Notes: generated by a model from the sequence alone, not told the origin. A DNA stretch of 64,000 bases from Streptomyces sp. ACA25 (GCF_028200735.1 NZ_JAQKPV010000014.1:1-64000), one strand, 5' to 3'; positions 52,211 through 61,350 are shown, numbered from the stretch's first letter. Numbers and translations are program-made.

Positions 52211-53146
52211 GTGAGCGAGACAACGCACGATCGTGCGGCTGCCGGTGACCGGCCCCCGCCGGACGGTGATCTCTCCCCGGCGGAGCTGGCGGCCCGCCAC
52301 GGTCTGACCGTCAGTGGTGCCCGGCCCTCCCTGCTGGACTACATCCGGCAGCTGTGGGGGCGCAGGCACTTCATCCTGGCCTTCTCCCGGGCGAAGCTGA
52401 CCGCCCAGTACAGTCAGGCGAAGCTCGGGCAGCTGTGGCAGGTGTTCACCCCGCTGCTGAACGCCTTCGTCTACTTCCTGATCTTCGGCCTGCTGCTCGG
52501 CGGGCGCGGCAACATGGAGATGGACGAGTACGTCCCGTTCCTGGTGATCGGGGTCTTCGTCTTCACCTTCACGCACTCGTCCGTGATGTCCGGGGTCAAG
52601 TCGATCTCCGGGAACCTGGGACTGGTACGGGCCCTGCACTTCCCGCGTGCCTCGCTGCCCATCTCCTTCTCCCTCCAGCAGCTCCAGCAGCTCCTCTACT
52701 CGATGATCATCCTGGTCGTCGTGCTGGCAGCGTTCCAGCACTTCCCCACCTGGTCCTGGTTCCTGGTGATCCCGGCGCTGCTGCTCCAGCTGCTCTTCAA
52801 CACCGGTCTGGCGATGATCTTCGCCCGGCTCGGCAGCAAGACCCCGGACCTCGCGCAGCTCATGCCGTTCGTGCTGCGCACCTGGATGTACGGCTCCGGA
52901 GTGATGTTCCCCCTGGACTACATGGTGCGGGAACGTGCCGGCGGCCCCCAGTGGCTCGCCGACGTGCTCATGGCCAACCCGGCCTCCGTCTACATGGAGC
53001 TGGTCCGCTTCGCGCTGATCGACGGCCCCCGGTACGAGAGTCTGTCCGGACACTTCTGGCTGCTGGGCATCGGCTGGGCCCTGCTGTTCGCCGTCGGCGG
53101 CTTCGTGTACTTCTGGAAGGCAGAGGAGCGGTACGGCCGTGGCTGA
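52211..53146 (+). CDS. ABC-2 type permease of a polysaccharide/teichoic-acid exporter (TagG/Wzm-like)
   Basis: A 311-residue protein with a polar N-terminal tail (about 55 residues), then six helices of the ABC-2 type. Hallmarks are SRAKLTAQYSQAKLGQLWQVFTP preceding helix 1, and LMPFVLRTWMYGSGVMFPLDYM. It overlaps the ATPase by 8 bp. The GTG 52211 is preceded by only a weak ribosome binding site; an upstream in-frame GTG at 52184 cannot be excluded. It exports an undecaprenyl- or lipid-linked polymer or glycolipid. Confidence 0.92.
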   Translation: MSETTHDRAAAGDRPPPDGDLSPAELAARHGLTVSGARPSLLDYIRQLWGRRHFILAFSRAKLTAQYSQAKLGQLWQVFTPLLNAFVYFLIFGLLLGGRGNMEMDEYVPFLVIGVFVFTFTHSSVMSGVKSISGNLGLVRALHFPRASLPISFSLQQLQQLLYSMIILVVVLAAFQHFPTWSWFLVIPALLLQLLFNTGLAMIFARLGSKTPDLAQLMPFVLRTWMYGSGVMFPLDYMVRERAGGPQWLADVLMANPASVYMELVRFALIDGPRYESLSGHFWLLGIGWALLFAVGGFVYFWKAEERYGRG

Positions 53147-53933
53147 ACAGAGCGTTTCTCTCACGGAACCCGCCGACGAGCGGGTACCGACCGTCATCGT
53201 CGACGATCTGCACATCGTCTACCGGGTGCACGGCCTCGCCTCCAAGGGGAACGCCACCGCGGCGCTGCGCCGCATCATCCGGCGGGAACCCTCCTCCCGG
53301 GTGCGTGAGGTGCACGCGGTCAGAGGGGTCAGCTTCGTCGCCCACCGCGGCGAGGCCATCGGCCTGATCGGCTCCAACGGCTCGGGCAAGTCGACCCTGC
53401 TGCGGGCCGTCGCCGGGCTGCTCCCCCCCGAGAGCGGCAAGGTCTACACCGACGGACAGCCCTCGCTGCTCGGGGTCAACGCCGCGCTGATGAACGACCT
53501 GACCGGCGAGCGGAACGTCATGCTCGGCGGGCTGGCCATGGGAATGAGCCGGGAACAGATCCGTGAACGCTACCCGCAGATCGTGGACTTCTCCGGCATC
53601 AACGACAAGGGTGACTTCATCACCCTCCCCATGCGCACCTATTCGTCCGGCATGCAGGCCCGGCTGCGGTTCTCCATCGCCGCGGCCAAGGACCACGATG
53701 TGCTCATGATCGACGAGGCGCTCGCCACCGGTGACAAGCGGTTCCAGCGCCGTTCCGAGGCGCGGATCCGCGAGCTGCGCGCCGAAGCGGGCACCGTCTT
53801 CCTGGTCAGCCACAACAACAAGTCCATCCGGAAGACCTGCGACCGGGTGCTGTGGCTGGAGCGGGGTGAGCTCGTCATGGACGGTCCGACCGAGAAGGTA
53901 CTCGAGGCATACGAGGAAGAGAGCGCCAAGTAG
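53139..53933 (+). CDS. ABC transporter ATPase (TagH/Wzt-like)
   Basis: 264 residues. Walker A is GSNGSGKST (about 78-86), the signature region is TYSSGMQARLRFSIAAA (TagH/Wzt style, with SSGM instead of LSGGQ), Walker B is VLMIDEALATGD, and the H-loop is VSHNNKSI. No extra C-terminal carbohydrate-binding domain is present, so the pair is TagGH-like rather than O-antigen Wzt-like. It overlaps the permease start by 8 bp. Confidence 0.95.
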   Translation: MAEQSVSLTEPADERVPTVIVDDLHIVYRVHGLASKGNATAALRRIIRREPSSRVREVHAVRGVSFVAHRGEAIGLIGSNGSGKSTLLRAVAGLLPPESGKVYTDGQPSLLGVNAALMNDLTGERNVMLGGLAMGMSREQIRERYPQIVDFSGINDKGDFITLPMRTYSSGMQARLRFSIAAAKDHDVLMIDEALATGDKRFQRRSEARIRELRAEAGTVFLVSHNNKSIRKTCDRVLWLERGELVMDGPTEKVLEAYEEESAK

Positions 53934-53990
53934 CCCTCCGGGGCGTGTTCGGGAAACCGATGATCCGGACGGCAGGGTAGAACGGAAGCT

Positions 53991-54902
53991 ATGACGATCA
54001 CGGCTGCGGGTGCCGACGGGAGTGCCCGTTCCACCCTCGACAAGGCCGCCCACGAGAATTTCCCCGTGGCTCCCGGCTTCCTTCCGCGCGCCTGGCGGCA
54101 CGACCTGATGGCCGTGTACGGCTATGCCCGGCTCGTGGACGACATCGGTGACGGGGACCGCCCCCCGGGCGGCGCGGACGCCGTGCTGCTGGGTCTGGAC
54201 CCCGAGCAGGCCGCCGACCGGCTGACGATGCTCGACGCGCTGGAGACCGACCTGCGCCGAGTGTTCCGCACCAGGACGGGCGAGACCCCCCGCCACCCCC
54301 TGCTGCGCGACCTCGTCCCCGCTGTGCGGCGGGCCGGTCTCACCCCGGAGCCGTTCCGGGACCTCATCAATGCCAACCGTCTCGACCAGCGGGTGAGCCG
54401 GTACGCCGACCAGGATCAGCTGCTGGGGTACTGCAAGCTGTCCGCCAACCCAGTCGGCCGGCTGGTCCTGGCCGTCACGGGGTCCGAGAGCCCCGAGCGT
54501 GTCCGGCGCTCGGACGCGGTGTGCACGGCGCTGCAGCTGATCGAACATCTCCAGGACGTCGCGGAGGACCTCGCGCGCGACCGGATCTACCTGCCGGCCG
54601 CGGACATGCGGCGCTTCTCGGTCACCGAGGCGGACCTGGCCGCGCCGACGGCCAACGCCTCGGTCCGTGCCCTGGTGGCTGTGCAGACCGCGCGGGCACG
54701 TACGCTGCTCGATGAGGGCGCCCCTCTGGTGGGCAGCGTACGAGGGCGGCTGCGGCTGCTGCTGGCCGGTTTCGTCGGTGGCGGCAGGGCGGCCGCCCGG
54801 GCCATCACCAAGGCCAGGTACGACGTGCTGGCGGGCCCGCCGAAGCCCACCCGGGCCGGCCTGCTGTACGCGGCAGGAACCACCCTGCGACGAGGAGCGT
54901 GA
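53991..54902 (+). CDS. hpnC: Squalene biosynthesis protein HpnC (hydroxysqualene synthase)
   Basis: A 303-residue trans-prenyltransferase of the squalene/phytoene synthase fold. In the three-enzyme bacterial squalene route HpnC turns presqualene diphosphate into hydroxysqualene. Visible motifs are YGYARLVDDIGDGD (first Asp-rich) and LQLIEHLQDVAEDLARDRIYLP (second), with YCKLSANPVGRLVL between. It follows the ABC exporter by 57 bp and starts the hpnCDE group. Assignment as HpnC rather than HpnD rests on gene order and length. Confidence 0.92.
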   Translation: MTITAAGADGSARSTLDKAAHENFPVAPGFLPRAWRHDLMAVYGYARLVDDIGDGDRPPGGADAVLLGLDPEQAADRLTMLDALETDLRRVFRTRTGETPRHPLLRDLVPAVRRAGLTPEPFRDLINANRLDQRVSRYADQDQLLGYCKLSANPVGRLVLAVTGSESPERVRRSDAVCTALQLIEHLQDVAEDLARDRIYLPAADMRRFSVTEADLAAPTANASVRALVAVQTARARTLLDEGAPLVGSVRGRLRLLLAGFVGGGRAAARAITKARYDVLAGPPKPTRAGLLYAAGTTLRRGA

Positions 54903-55024
54903 GCGCGGACAGTGAGTGTCGTTGTCGTACGTGCAGTGAGCGTCGTACGCGCAGCCACGCCCGCGCCGGTGCTGTTGAGCGCGCAGCGAGGCCGTGCGGG
55001 CGGAGAAGCGAACGGGGAGATGCC

Positions 55025-55954
55025 GTGAACAGGAGCTTGCCACCGTCCCCGGCGGTTGACGCCGCCTACCGCTACTGCGAGGCCGTGACCGGCCAGCAGG
55101 CGCGAAACTTCGCCTACGGCATCCGGCTGCTGCCGGCCGCCGAGCGACGGGCGATGTCCGCGCTGTACGCCTTCTCCCGGCGCGTGGACGACATCGGTGA
55201 CGGTGCGCTCGACCCTGCGGTGAAGGAAGCCCGGCTCAAGGAGACCCGCGCGCTGCTGGACCAGGTGCGCTCCGACGAGATCCCCGAGGACGCCACCGAC
55301 CCGGTGGCGGTGGCCCTCAGCCACGCCTCGCGTGCGTTCCCGATCCCGCTGGGCGGGCTCGACGAGCTCATCGACGGGGTCCTGATGGATGTGCGCGGGC
55401 GCACCTACCGGACCTGGGACGACCTGGAGGAGTACTGCCGCTGCGTGGCCGGTGCCATCGGCCGGCTCTCCCTGGGCGTCTTCGGGACGGCTTCCGGCGC
55501 CGGGGACACCGCACGGGCCTCCGGGTACGCGGACACCCTGGGCCTGGCTCTTCAGCTCACCAACATCCTCCGGGACCTGCGTGAGGACGCCGCGGAAGGC
55601 CGCAGCTACCTGCCGGAAGAAGACCTTCGGCGGTTCGGCTGTGAAGCCGGATTCCACAGCGCCGTACCCCCGTCCGGATCGGACTTCCCCGGCCTGGTGC
55701 GTTTCGAGGTGGTACGGGCCAGAGGGCTGTTCGCCGAAGGCCTCCGGCTGCTGCCCATGCTCGACCGCCGGTCGGGGGCCTGCGTGGCGGCGATGGCCGG
55801 GATCTACCGCCGGCTCCTCGACCTCATCGACGAGGACCCCGGCGCGGTACTGCGCCGCAGGGTCTCCCTGTCGGGGCGGCAGAAGGCTCTTGTCGCGGCC
55901 CGCGGACTGTCCGGCTTCGACGCGCGCCGGGCCTCCCGGCGGGACCGGCCGTGA
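55025..55954 (+). CDS. hpnD: Presqualene diphosphate synthase HpnD
   Basis: A 309-residue squalene/phytoene-synthase-fold enzyme that condenses two farnesyl diphosphates to presqualene diphosphate. Motifs are YAFSRRVDDIGDG and LTNILRDLREDAAEGRSYLP, with CRCVAGAIGRLSLGVFG between. GTG 55025 is preferred (GGGGAG 6 bp upstream). A GTG at 54899 overlapping the hpnC stop would add 42 Arg/Cys-rich residues unlike the family. Next gene overlaps by GTGA. Confidence 0.93.
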   Translation: MNRSLPPSPAVDAAYRYCEAVTGQQARNFAYGIRLLPAAERRAMSALYAFSRRVDDIGDGALDPAVKEARLKETRALLDQVRSDEIPEDATDPVAVALSHASRAFPIPLGGLDELIDGVLMDVRGRTYRTWDDLEEYCRCVAGAIGRLSLGVFGTASGAGDTARASGYADTLGLALQLTNILRDLREDAAEGRSYLPEEDLRRFGCEAGFHSAVPPSGSDFPGLVRFEVVRARGLFAEGLRLLPMLDRRSGACVAAMAGIYRRLLDLIDEDPGAVLRRRVSLSGRQKALVAARGLSGFDARRASRRDRP

Positions 55955-57336
55955 GCCGGGGGCGGACCGGCTCACGCGCCCGCGCCCTGGTGATCGGCGG
56001 CGGGCTCGCAGGCACCACCGCGGCCCTGGCCCTGGCCGGCCGGGGACTGCACGTCACGCTGGTGGAATCCCGCCCCAGGCTCGGCGGCCTGGTGTTCTCC
56101 TTCTCCCGGGACTCCGCCGTGGGCCGGCTGGAGGTGGACAACGGCCAGCATGTGCATCTGCGCTGCTGCACCGCCTACCGCCGGCTCCTGTCCCGGCTCG
56201 GAGGGGAGCAGCTCGCCCCGGTGCAACGGCGACTCGACGTTCCCGTGCTGGACGCCGGCAGCGGCAGGCTCGGGCGCATCCGCCGGACCGCCCTGCCGGT
56301 GCCGCTGCACCTGGCCGCCGGGCTGGGCGGGTACCCGCACCTGAGCCCCGGGGACCGCCTCCGGGTGGCGCGGGCGGCCCTCGCGCTGCGCCGCCTCGAT
56401 CCGCACGATCCGGTTCTGGACGGCTGCAGCTTCGCGGACTGGCTGCGACAGCACGGCCAGAGCGCGCGTTGCATCGAGGCGCTGTGGGACCTGGTCGGGG
56501 TGGCCACACTCAACGCCCGGGCGGAGGAGGTCTCTCTCGCGCTGGCCGTCATGGTCTTCCGCACCGGACTGCTGTCCGCGCCGGGGGCCGCGGACATCGG
56601 CGCCGCCCGGGTTCCGCTCGGTGAGCTGCATGACGTGCGGACCCGGGCCGCCCTGGAGCGGGCCGGTGTGCGCGTCCTTCTTCGGGCCAGGGCCCGGGGC
56701 CTGCGGCCCGGCCCGGCCGGTGGCTGGCAGGTCGCGGTGAGCAACGGTCCGGATGCGGACCGGCAGCTGGACGCGGACACCGTGGTGCTGGCCGTGCCTC
56801 CCCGGACGGCTCACCGGCTGCTGCCGCGGGGCGCTCTCCCCGAGCCCGACCGGCTGCTGCGGATAGGCACCGCTCCCATCCTCAACATTCATGTGATCTA
56901 CGACCGGCCGGTGCTGCGCAGACCGTTTTTCGCCGCACTCGGCAGCCCTGTGCAGTGGGTGTTCGACCGCACCGGGCCGTCCGGGCTCGGCGACCTGCCG
57001 GGTGCCGGGCGGAGCCAGTACCTCGCGTTGTCCCAGTCCGCCGCGCAGGACGAGATCGACGAATCCGTCGCCGCTCTGCGCAAGCGTTACCTCCCGGAGC
57101 TGGAACGGCTGCTGCCCGCCGCGCGCGGAGCGGAGGTCCGGGACTTCTTCGTCACCCGTGAGCGGAGCGCCACCTTTGCGCCGGTTCCCGGAGTCGGACG
57201 GCTGCGGCCCGGTCCGGGGACCGGACTGCCGGGACTGCACCTCGCCGGTGCGTGGACCGCCACCGGGTGGCCCGCCACCATGGAAGGTGCCGTCCGCAGC
57301 GGGCTGGCGGCTGCCGAGGAGGCCACAGGCCGATGA
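55951..57336 (+). CDS. hpnE: Hydroxysqualene dehydroxylase HpnE (FAD-dependent)
   Basis: A 461-residue flavoprotein of the amine-oxidase/phytoene-desaturase fold that reduces hydroxysqualene to squalene. N-terminal FAD motif ALVIGGGLAGTTAALALAGRG with VESRPRLGGLVFSF, an HpnE-typical VDNGQHVHLRCC, and the C-terminal FAD-binding LAGAWTATGWPATMEGAVRSG. Coupled to hpnD (GTGA). With hpnC and hpnD it completes squalene formation. Confidence 0.94.
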   Translation: MSRGRTGSRARALVIGGGLAGTTAALALAGRGLHVTLVESRPRLGGLVFSFSRDSAVGRLEVDNGQHVHLRCCTAYRRLLSRLGGEQLAPVQRRLDVPVLDAGSGRLGRIRRTALPVPLHLAAGLGGYPHLSPGDRLRVARAALALRRLDPHDPVLDGCSFADWLRQHGQSARCIEALWDLVGVATLNARAEEVSLALAVMVFRTGLLSAPGAADIGAARVPLGELHDVRTRAALERAGVRVLLRARARGLRPGPAGGWQVAVSNGPDADRQLDADTVVLAVPPRTAHRLLPRGALPEPDRLLRIGTAPILNIHVIYDRPVLRRPFFAALGSPVQWVFDRTGPSGLGDLPGAGRSQYLALSQSAAQDEIDESVAALRKRYLPELERLLPAARGAEVRDFFVTRERSATFAPVPGVGRLRPGPGTGLPGLHLAGAWTATGWPATMEGAVRSGLAAAEEATGR

Positions 57337-57376
57337 GTGGTCCGTGGATTGACCGGAGAGAAACCGAGGAGACCGA

Positions 57377-58435
57377 GTGAGCCCGTCGAATTCCGACCCC
57401 GCTGCTGTCAGGGCTTTGCTGGAGCGCGGGCGGTCACTGGCCACGCCCGCGCTGCGGGCTGCCGTCCAGCGGCTCGCTCCACCCATGGACGCGGTTGCCG
57501 CGTATCACTTCGGCTGGACCGATGCGGAGGGCCGCCCGGCCGACGGGGACGGTGGCAAAGCGGTGCGCCCCGCACTCACCGTGCTGTCCGCCGAGGCTGC
57601 CGGAGCGCCCCCGGAGACCGGGGTGCCCGGAGCGGTGGCCGTCGAGCTGGTGCACAATTTCTCGCTGCTGCACGACGACCTCATGGACGGTGATGAGCAG
57701 CGCCGGCACCGGGACACCGTGTGGAAGGTGTACGGGCCCGCGCAGGCGATCCTCGTGGGTGACGCGCTCTTCGCTCTCGCCAATGAGATCGTCCTGGAAA
57801 CCGGTGGTGAGCACGCCGCCAGGGCGGCACGGCGGCTTGCCGTGGCAACCCGCAGGCTCATCGACGGCCAGGCCCAGGACATCGCCTTCGAGCAGCGCGA
57901 GGCGGTGGGTGTGGCGGAGTGTCTGGAGATGGAGGGCAACAAGACCGGTGCGCTGATCGCGTGCGCCGCTTCGATCGGGGCGGTGCTCGGCGGGGTCGAC
58001 GACCGGTCCGCCGACGCGCTGGAGGCTTACGGCCACCATCTCGGCCTCGCCTTCCAGGCGGTCGACGATCTCCTCGGGATCTGGGGTGATCCCCAGTCGA
58101 CCGGCAAGCAGCCCTGGAGCGACCTGCGGCAGCGCAAGAAGTCCCTGCCGGTGGTCGCAGCCCTGGCGGCGGAAGGACGGGCGGCCGAGCGGCTGACGGA
58201 TCTACTCACCGCCGATGCCAAGAAGCCGCCGGAGGAGTTCCAGGACTTCGACGAGGAGGAGTTCGCCGCCCGCGCGGCCCTCATCGAGGAGGCCGGCGGA
58301 CGGCAGTGGACGGCTGACGAGGCCCGTCGGCAGCACGACACCGCCGTGGGCGCGCTGGACGGGCTGGACATGCCGGACAGGGTGCGGGAGGAACTGGTGG
58401 CTCTCGCCGACTTCATCGTGGTGCGCCGGAAGTGA
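57377..58435 (+). CDS. Polyprenyl (probably farnesyl) diphosphate synthase
   Basis: A 352-residue trans-isoprenyl diphosphate synthase. The first Asp-rich motif is LLHDDLMDGDEQRR (DDxxD) and the second is FQAVDDLLGIWGD, with GKAVRPALTVL and KKSLPVVAAL as the usual basic sites. A 40-bp gap from hpnE suggests cotranscription. It most likely supplies farnesyl diphosphate for HpnD; chain length was not determined from the residues before the first motif. In S. coelicolor this gene is followed by the squalene-hopene cyclase, which is not found here. Confidence 0.93.
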   Translation: MSPSNSDPAAVRALLERGRSLATPALRAAVQRLAPPMDAVAAYHFGWTDAEGRPADGDGGKAVRPALTVLSAEAAGAPPETGVPGAVAVELVHNFSLLHDDLMDGDEQRRHRDTVWKVYGPAQAILVGDALFALANEIVLETGGEHAARAARRLAVATRRLIDGQAQDIAFEQREAVGVAECLEMEGNKTGALIACAASIGAVLGGVDDRSADALEAYGHHLGLAFQAVDDLLGIWGDPQSTGKQPWSDLRQRKKSLPVVAALAAEGRAAERLTDLLTADAKKPPEEFQDFDEEEFAARAALIEEAGGRQWTADEARRQHDTAVGALDGLDMPDRVREELVALADFIVVRRK

Positions 58436-58436
58436 G

Positions 58437-58464
58437 CGGTCCGGCCGCTGGGCCGGCCGGACCG
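58437..58464 (+). terminator. Probable terminator of the hpn operon
   Basis: Stem CGGTCCGGCC / GGCCGGACCG (10 bp) with an 8-nt loop, directly after the polyprenyl synthase stop. The convergent phosphatase gene ends only 14 bp further, so the hairpin may serve both directions. Confidence 0.6.
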
Positions 58465-58477
58465 GACCGATCCCCTC

Positions 58478-59278
58478 TCAGTCGTCGGTGAGCAGTGCTG
58501 CGCGCAGCCGTTCCCGGTGGGCAGGTGTGAGGCCGAGCCCTTCGGAGAGGTACCGCTCCGGCCCGCCCCAGCTGTCGGTCATCTCGCTGAACGCCGCGTC
58601 CAGGTAGCTGACGCGGGCGTCGAACAGCGGCGCCAGCAGCTCCATGACCTCGGGGGACAGGCCGCCCTCGGCGTTCTTTCCGCGCCTGACCCGGTACCTC
58701 CGGTGCGGAGAGTTCGACTCCAGGTAGTCGGCGGTGATCGCCTCCCGGTCCACGCCGACCGCGAGCAGCGCGACCGCGATGGACAGGCCGGCACGGTCCT
58801 TGCCCGCGGCGCAGTGCATCAGCGCCGGGACGTGGCTCTCCGCGAGGCTGTGCAGCACCCGGCGGTGCTCGGGGGTACGGCGGCGCACCATGATCCGGTA
58901 GGAGCGGGCCATCCGGTCGGCGGCCTGGCCGTCGCTCAGCGCGGCGCGCAGCTGCGCCAGGTCACCGTCGCGCACCATGCGCCAGAAATCCGCGCCCTCC
59001 GCCGGGTCGGTCAGCGGAATGTTCACGTTCCGGACGCCGGGGAGCTCGACGTCCGGCCCTTCCAGCGCCTGGTCCGCGGCGTTCCGGAAGTCGAAGACGG
59101 TGTGCAGGCCCAGGCCGGTGAGAAACTCCCGGTCCTCGTCCGTCGCGTGGGCGAGGTGTCCGCTGCGGTACAGCTTCCCCGGCCGCACGCGGCGACCGTC
59201 CACGGTCGGCAGTCCGCCCACGTCCCGGAAGTTGCGCACCCCGGTCAGGGCGGGTTCTGCGGACTGCTGCTGGGTCAC
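58478..59278 (-). CDS. Protein tyrosine/serine phosphatase (PtpB-like)
   Basis: 266 residues. The P-loop HCAAGKDRAG contains the Cys-x5-Arg signature of tyrosine phosphatases. N-terminal NFRDVGGLPTVDGRRVRPGKLYRSG is typical of the lipid/tyrosine phosphatase group including mycobacterial PtpB. GTG 59278 has AGGAGG 6 bp upstream. It could act on phosphotyrosine, phosphoserine or phosphoinositide-like lipids. Confidence 0.92.
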   Translation of the reverse strand: MTQQQSAEPALTGVRNFRDVGGLPTVDGRRVRPGKLYRSGHLAHATDEDREFLTGLGLHTVFDFRNAADQALEGPDVELPGVRNVNIPLTDPAEGADFWRMVRDGDLAQLRAALSDGQAADRMARSYRIMVRRRTPEHRRVLHSLAESHVPALMHCAAGKDRAGLSIAVALLAVGVDREAITADYLESNSPHRRYRVRRGKNAEGGLSPEVMELLAPLFDARVSYLDAAFSEMTDSWGGPERYLSEGLGLTPAHRERLRAALLTDD

Positions 59279-59546
59279 GAGTCCTCCTGGTGCTCCGGCC
59301 GCCGACGCCGGCCGCCGACGGGAGGAATGTCCCGACGATACGACACCGGAGCCGCCGGCCGGTGCGGGGGAGGAGGGCCCCGCTGCTCACCCGGTGCGTG
59401 CGGGGGGATGCGGGGCCGGCCGCCATCGGCGGGGAGCGCTCCTACCTGGCGGGAGCCCGCGGCCGGCTGCTGGAACCAGCAGGAGCGACACCGTCGCTCC
59501 CGACGGCCCGTCCCGCCCGAGCCCGCGGGCCGCTGCCGCCCTCCGC

Positions 59547-59592
59547 ACAGGACTGGGGGCACCGGGCCCCGCCGGTGCCCCCAGTCCTGTGT
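59547..59592 (-). terminator. Strong terminator downstream of metG
   Basis: A perfect 20-bp stem (left arm 59547-59566, right arm 59573-59592) with loop GCCCCG, 37 bp past the metG stop. The rest of the 350-bp gap 59279-59628 holds only the promoter area of the phosphatase gene; no further gene is seen there. Confidence 0.85.
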
Positions 59593-59628
59593 GCCTGAAG
59601 CGAAGCCGGGTGCCGCGGGACCTCGCCG

Positions 59629-61350
59629 TCAAGCGTCGTCGGCGCCGAAGCGCTCCCGGTATCCCGCCAGGTCGTCCTCGGTGATCTTGGCGAACAGCAC
59701 CGGTGGGACAGTGAAGGCGGTGCCGGCGGGCACCGCGTCCAGCGCGGTTGCCTCCTCGGTGGTCATCCAGCTGCGGGTGTCGTCGGGCAGGGCGAGAGCT
59801 TCGCGCATGGCCCGTGCGGATACCGGGATGAAGGGCTCGGACACCACCGCGTACAGGTGGATCAGATTCATCGCGGTGCGCAGCGTCAGAGCGGCCGCCT
59901 CGCTGTCGGTCTTGATCTCCAGCCAGGGGGCCTTCTCCTCGAGGTAGGAGTTTCCCGCGCTCCACATGCCCCGCAGTGCGAACGCCGCCTTGCGGAACTG
60001 CAGCGCCTCCATGTGTTCCTCGTACTCGGTGAGCAGCCGGGCGATCTCCGTTCCGAGCCGGTGCTCGGGCTCTCCCGCCGCGTGGCCGGAGGGGACCAGG
60101 TCCCCGAACCGCTTACGGGAGAAGGTGAGCACGCGGTTCACGAAGTTGCCCAGGGTGTCGGCGAGGTCCTTGTTCACGACCGAGGAGAAGAGTTCCCAGG
60201 AGAACGAGGAGTCGTCGGACTCGGGTGCATGGGCCATCAGGAAGTAGCGCCAGTAGTCCGCCGGCAGCAGCTCGAGCGCCGCATCGGTGAAGATGCCCCG
60301 GTTCTGCGAAGTGGAGAACTTTCCGCCGTAGTAGGTCAGCCAGTTGAAGGCCTTGACGTAGTCGACCTTCTTCCACGGCTCCCGGGTGCCCAGCTGCGTC
60401 GCCGGGAACATCACCGTGTGGAACGGGACGTTGTCCTTCGCCATGAACTCGGTGTGCCGCACCGTCGTGTCGGCGTCGTACCACCAGGACTTCCAGTCCC
60501 GGTGCTCCCCGGCCGGTGCTGCGTCGCTCCACTCCTTCGTGGCCCCGATGTAGCCGATCGGAGCGTCGAACCAGACGTAGAAGACCTTGCCCTCGGCCGC
60601 GAGCTCCGGCCAGGTGTCCGCCGGGACGGGCACGCCCCACTCCAGATCACGGGTGATGGCCCGGTCGTGGAGCCCTTCGGTGAACCACTTGCGGGCGATC
60701 GAGGAGGCCAGGTTCGGCCACTCCTTGCCGTACTCGTCGACGAATGCCTCGACCTCGCCCGCCAGCTTTGACTGGAGGAGGAACAGGTGCTTGGTCGCAC
60801 GGACCTCCAGTTCCCGGCTGCCGCTCAGCGCCGAGCGGGCGTCCACCAGATCGGTCGGGTCCAGCACCCGGGTGCAGTGCTCGCACTGGTCACCCCGCGC
60901 GGCCTCGTAGCCGCAGTGCGGGCAGGTGCCGACGATGTACCGGTCGGCCAGGAACCGGGCGTCCGCCACCGAGTAGACCTGGCGGACCGTCCGCTCCTCG
61001 ATGAATCCTTCGGCGAGGAGCCGGCGCGCGAAGTGCTGGGTGATCTCGACGGTCTGCTGGGCCGACGTCCGGCCGAAGTAGTCGAACCGCAGGCTGAAGC
61101 CGTCGTAGATGGCCTTCTGGGTGTCGTGCAGCCGCGCACAGAACTCGGCCACGGGCAGCCCTGCGTCCTTGGCGGCCAGCTCCGCCGCGGTGCCGTGTTC
61201 GTCGGTGGCACAGATGTACAGGACCTCGTGTCCGCGCTGCCGCAGGTAGCGGGCGTACACATCGGCGGGGAGCATCGAGCCGGCCAGGTTCCCCAGGTGC
61301 TTGATTCCGTTGATGTACGGCAGCGCACTGGTGATGAGGTGTCGGGCCAT
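59629..61350 (-). CDS. metG: Methionyl-tRNA synthetase
   Basis: A 573-residue class I aminoacyl-tRNA synthetase. The HIGH-like motif in the N-terminal SALPYINGIKHLGNLAGSML reads HLGN. A zinc-binding insert has CPHCGYEAARGDQCEHC, then the KMSKS-like motif is FSTSQNRG (variant form of the type lacking the lysines). ATG 61350 is used because GGAG lies 9 bp upstream; a TTG 15 bp earlier is less likely. No C-terminal tRNA-binding domain is present. Housekeeping gene for translation, although KFSTSQ suggests the archaeal/spirochaete-like branch. Confidence 0.94.
   Translation of the reverse strand: MARHLITSALPYINGIKHLGNLAGSMLPADVYARYLRQRGHEVLYICATDEHGTAAELAAKDAGLPVAEFCARLHDTQKAIYDGFSLRFDYFGRTSAQQTVEITQHFARRLLAEGFIEERTVRQVYSVADARFLADRYIVGTCPHCGYEAARGDQCEHCTRVLDPTDLVDARSALSGSRELEVRATKHLFLLQSKLAGEVEAFVDEYGKEWPNLASSIARKWFTEGLHDRAITRDLEWGVPVPADTWPELAAEGKVFYVWFDAPIGYIGATKEWSDAAPAGEHRDWKSWWYDADTTVRHTEFMAKDNVPFHTVMFPATQLGTREPWKKVDYVKAFNWLTYYGGKFSTSQNRGIFTDAALELLPADYWRYFLMAHAPESDDSSFSWELFSSVVNKDLADTLGNFVNRVLTFSRKRFGDLVPSGHAAGEPEHRLGTEIARLLTEYEEHMEALQFRKAAFALRGMWSAGNSYLEEKAPWLEIKTDSEAAALTLRTAMNLIHLYAVVSEPFIPVSARAMREALALPDDTRSWMTTEEATALDAVPAGTAFTVPPVLFAKITEDDLAGYRERFGADDA

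Noticed and set aside
54899..55954. HpnD start at GTG 54899 coupled to hpnC
   Set aside because: The added N-terminus is unlike the family, and the GTG at 55025 has a better spaced ribosome binding site.
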